Source of the DNA: CALJUZ01 sp003387805
Lineage (GTDB): Bacteria > Bacillota > Limnochordia > Limnochordales > ZCTH02-B6
Direction of reading: 5' to 3'
Assembly: GCA_937975235.1 (NCBI GenBank)
Contig: CALJUZ010000135.1
Coordinates: 1-26,587, forward strand
DNA length: 26,587 bases
In this document: positions 23,413 through 26,587 of the stretch, piece after piece
How the letters are laid out: each line of letters starts with the position of its first letter
Position numbering within the stretch: position 1 is the stretch's first letter
Translations under genes and position numbers: made by a program
The notes under the pieces: generated by a model
Database searches by the model: none
Seen by the model: only the letters and a program-made list of their open reading frames with translations
Told to the model about the DNA's origin: nothing

Positions 23413-23985
23413 TTATTGCGAAACACCTTCGTATACGTGCGGCTTGAGCACACCGATGTACGGCAGGTGGCGGTAGTTTTCGGCGTAGTCCAAGCCGTAG
23501 CCGACCACGAACTCATCGGGAATGTCAAAGCCGACGTAGTCGGGTTCCAGCGGCACCTGCCGCTGCGCGGGCTTGTCCAGCAGCACGCACGTCTTCAGCG
23601 ACGCGGGCTGGCGGGACTTGAGGTTTTCCAGCAGGTAAGACAGCGTCAGGCCCGAGTCGACGATGTCCTCGACGATGATCACGTGCTCGCCTTCGATGGA
23701 ACGGTCCAAGTCTTTCAAAATGCGCACCACGCCCGACGTGCGCATGCCGGAGCCGTAGCTGCTGATGGCCATGAAATCCAGTTTGGCGGGGATGCTCAGC
23801 TGGCGCACCAAGTCCGCCGCGAAAATGACGGCTCCTTTCAGAATGCAGATGAGAACGGGATTCAGCCCGGCGTAGTCCCGGGACAGCCGCTCGCCCAGCT
23901 CGCGCACTTTCGCTTGAATCGTTTCCGCGTCGATCAATACTTTGGCGATGTCGTCGTGCACTTCGTCGTCCGCCCCCAAAACCAC
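23413..23985 (-). CDS. hpt: Hypoxanthine-guanine phosphoribosyltransferase
   Basis: Purine salvage: transfers the phosphoribosyl group of PRPP to hypoxanthine or guanine. The 190 residues have the family blocks: LICILKGAVIFAADLVRQL at about 45-63, SSYGSGMRTSG (flexible loop), the PRPP-binding VIIVEDIVDSGLTLSYLLE near 101-119, LLDKPAQRQV, and DFVVGYG-like DEFVVGYGLDYAENYRHLPYIGVL. GTG 23985 gives the longest form; GTG 23961, which would begin HDDIAKVL, fits the usual family N-terminus and has a G-rich run before it, so the start is uncertain. The stop is 96 bases before the chosen guaA start, so IMP/GMP salvage and GMP synthesis are probably co-transcribed. Confidence 0.95.
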   Translation of the reverse strand: MVLGADDEVHDDIAKVLIDAETIQAKVRELGERLSRDYAGLNPVLICILKGAVIFAADLVRQLSIPAKLDFMAISSYGSGMRTSGVVRILKDLDRSIEGEHVIIVEDIVDSGLTLSYLLENLKSRQPASLKTCVLLDKPAQRQVPLEPDYVGFDIPDEFVVGYGLDYAENYRHLPYIGVLKPHVYEGVSQ

Positions 23986-23986
23986 A

Positions 23987-24005
23987 CGGCGCCGCGGGCG
24001 CCGTG
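23987..24005 (-). other. Hairpin between GGAGG and the hpt start codon
   Basis: A perfect 8-bp inverted repeat, ACGGCGCC / GGCGCCGT with a 3-base loop, lies between a GGAGG motif (complement of about 24009-24013) and GTG 23985. Linear spacing is over 20 bases, too long for initiation; folding would bring the two close. Confidence 0.45.
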
Positions 24006-24048
24006 CGCCTCCCGGGCCCGGTGTTCCAATCTCCCGCGCTTTTTCCTC

Positions 24049-24078
24049 ATCCTAGCACAAGGGCGGGACGCCGGGCAA
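24049..24078 (-). promoter_or_regulatory. Probable promoter for hpt (and guaA)
   Basis: Minus strand: TTGCCC (complement of 24073-24078), an 18-base spacer and TAGGAT (complement of 24049-24054) preceded by TGC, giving an extended -10. It lies between the groEL terminator and hpt, about 65 bases before the hpt start. Confidence 0.6.
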
Positions 24079-24117
24079 GGTGGCCTCCGGCGTTTGCGGC
24101 CGCAAAGGTTGTTTCCG

Positions 24118-24145
24118 AAATAAAAAGCGCCCCGCGCCGGGGGGC
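24118..24145 (-). terminator. Terminator downstream of groEL
   Basis: On the minus strand a GCCCC / GGGGC stem with a 7-base GC loop is followed by GCTTTTTATTT. It separates groESL from the hpt promoter. Confidence 0.7.
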
Positions 24146-24161
24146 CTTGTCTGTACGAATA

Positions 24162-24184
24162 GGCGCCCCCGCGCAGGGGGCGCC
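24162..24184 (-). terminator. Upstream hairpin of a tandem pair after groEL
   Basis: Perfect 9-bp stem GGCGCCCCC / GGGGGCGCC with a 5-base loop, 40 bases after the groEL stop, followed only by TATTCG. By itself a poor terminator; probably a 3'-stabilising or assisting hairpin before the T-rich one. Confidence 0.5.
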
Positions 24185-24225
24185 TTGCGTGTCCGTTGCC
24201 GCCTTGCGACGCCGCGTGGGCGGCC

Positions 24226-25854
<1,629 letters not shown>

Positions 25855-25862
25855 CTGTTTCA

Positions 25863-25870
25863 CCTTCCTT
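25863..25870 (-). promoter_or_regulatory. Ribosome binding site deciding the groEL start
   Basis: AAGGAAGG on the minus strand is eight bases before GTG 25854 and overlaps GTG 25863, favouring the downstream start that encodes the standard MAAKD terminus. Confidence 0.7.
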
Positions 25871-25979
25871 GTGTCAGTGTCGTTTCAATGTCATGGGCGA
25901 TAGGACGAGCGATCCCGGCTGACGTCCGGCACCGCGCCGTGCTAACAGCGCCTTCCTGGCCGCGCCGTGCCGGCGGCGC

Positions 25980-26270
25980 TTACTCCTGAATAATCGCCAG
26001 GATGTCGCCTTCGCTCATGATGAGGTACTCGTCGCCGTCGATGACGACCTCGGTGCCCGCGTACTTGGAGTAGACGACCCGGTCGCCTTCCTTGACCGTC
26101 ATCTCGAGGCGCTTGCCTTCCTCGTTGACCCGGCCCGGGCCCACGGCCACCACCTTGCCCTGCTGCGGCCGCTCCTTGGCGGTGTCAGGAAGCAAAATGC
26201 CGCCCGCGGTGCGCTCCTCTTCCTCGAGCGGCTGAACGATTACCCGGTCGGACAAGGGCTTCAAGTTCAT
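25980..26270 (-). CDS. groES: Co-chaperonin GroES (Hsp10)
   Basis: Lid of the GroEL chamber. The 96 residues show the family signature LKPLSDRVIVQPLEEEERTAGGILLPDTA (split here as start LKPLSDRVIV and mobile loop TAGGILLPD), then GKVVAVGPGR, VKEGDRVVYSKYAGTEV and the closing EYLIMSEGDILAII. ATG 26270 has AGGAGG seven bases upstream. It is the first gene of the groESL operon; a 125-base gap to groEL carries an 11-base direct repeat (CCGCGCCGTGC at 25932 and 25960) with no clear role. Function is certain. Confidence 0.98.
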   Translation of the reverse strand: MNLKPLSDRVIVQPLEEEERTAGGILLPDTAKERPQQGKVVAVGPGRVNEEGKRLEMTVKEGDRVVYSKYAGTEVVIDGDEYLIMSEGDILAIIQE

Positions 26271-26311
26271 CGCTGGACCTCCTCACGCCGTAATTTTCCA
26301 CCGGGAAATAA

Positions 26312-26338
26312 TCAGCACTCACCTCGACTGAGTGCTAA
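26312..26338 (-). promoter_or_regulatory. CIRCE operator (HrcA binding site)
   Basis: Inverted repeat TTAGCACTC - 9 bases - GAGTGCTGA on the minus strand. It matches the CIRCE consensus at 17 of 18 arm positions, the one deviation being in the groES-proximal arm. It sits just downstream of the predicted transcription start, so HrcA would repress groESL and heat shock would relieve it. Confidence 0.96.
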
Positions 26339-26352
26339 AACTCCCAACGACT

Positions 26353-26381
26353 ACTATAAGCAACTTTTTGTTGCGGTGCAA
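26353..26381 (-). promoter_or_regulatory. Sigma-A promoter of groESL
   Basis: Minus strand TTGCAC (complement of 26376-26381), a 17-base spacer and TATAGT (complement of 26353-26358). Predicted start is near 26346, about eight bases before the CIRCE operator. Confidence 0.85.
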
Positions 26382-26529
26382 CCAAAAATTCCGGGTCATC
26401 GTCCGCCCGGGCGAAATCCCGTGGCAGACACGGGTTCGGCCGACGGGCACGGCGGCGGCGGGCACCCGGCCCGCCATGCTCCCCGCGGCCGGCCGGGATC
26501 ACCCCGGCGTGGCTGTTTGCGGCCGGTCC

Positions 26530-26587
26530 GTCCTGCGGCGGGGCTGTTCCCGGCGGTGTGGTCCTGCGGCGGGGCTGTTTCCGGCGG
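26530..26587. repeat. GC-rich 31-bp-period tandem repeat at the right edge
   Basis: Two 27-base copies (26530-26556 and 26561-26587) differ at one position and are separated by TGTG, giving a 31-base period. A third, degenerate relative precedes them around 26508-26529. The period is not a multiple of three and no open frame covers it, so it is probably non-coding. It continues past the window edge. The stretch 26382-26529 otherwise shows no gene. Confidence 0.75.

Noticed and set aside
26530..26587. Possible CRISPR array
   Set aside because: Copies are separated by only four bases, there are no spacers of normal size and no cas gene is present; a tandem repeat is the simpler reading.

Overview
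The window is very GC-rich (around 70 % by eye). It looks like a chromosomal housekeeping segment of a high-GC member of the Bacillota, of the Symbiobacterium/Thermaerobacter/Limnochordia sort; the exact taxon cannot be read from the sequence. The clues are a textbook T-box leader before valS, a CIRCE operator before groESL, the short HisG plus HisZ arrangement, GatCAB beside LigA, PcrA, strong AGGAGG-type ribosome sites and frequent GTG/TTG starts. All genes run on the minus strand except one four-gene block (dacF, two DUF1538 genes, a PII-like gene). No tRNA, rRNA, CRISPR or insertion sequence was seen.

Layout, left to right. (1) 1-1882: 5' part of valS behind a long tRNA-Val-sensing T-box leader with its own promoter. 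(2) 1915-10074, read right to left: ligA, gatC, gatA, gatB, a drug/metabolite-type transporter, a degenerate Lgt-family membrane protein, cysC; ligA to lgt are tightly spaced or overlapping. (3) 10110-13460, plus strand: promoter, dacF, a paralogous pair of DUF1538 membrane proteins and a short non-canonical PII-like protein, closed by a hairpin shared with the convergent pcrA. (4) 13490-21953, read right to left: hisZ, hisG, hisD, hisB, a HisA-HisF fusion, hisIE and pcrA, nearly all overlapping. hisH, hisC and a histidinol-phosphatase gene are absent here. (5) 22039-23985: a GMP synthetase that has lost the catalytic part of its glutaminase domain, and hpt. (6) 24118-26381: groES-groEL with CIRCE, sigma-A-type promoter and tandem terminator hairpins. 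(7) The last 200 bases hold no gene, only a 31-bp-period tandem repeat running off the edge.

How the genes work together. Blocks 4 and 5 join purine salvage and GMP formation to histidine synthesis, which draws on ATP and PRPP. Block 2 joins DNA repair/replication (LigA) with amidation of misacylated Glu-tRNA(Gln)/Asp-tRNA(Asn). Block 3 looks like a self-contained membrane module: two DUF1538 proteins, a family for which cation/proton antiport has been reported, with a PII-fold protein as probable ligand-sensing regulator.

Most worth following up: the DUF1538 pair with its PII-like partner; the HisA-HisF fusion without HisH; the GMP synthetase missing its Cys-His-Glu triad; and the Lgt-family protein in which the residues needed for lipoprotein diacylglyceryl transfer are replaced.
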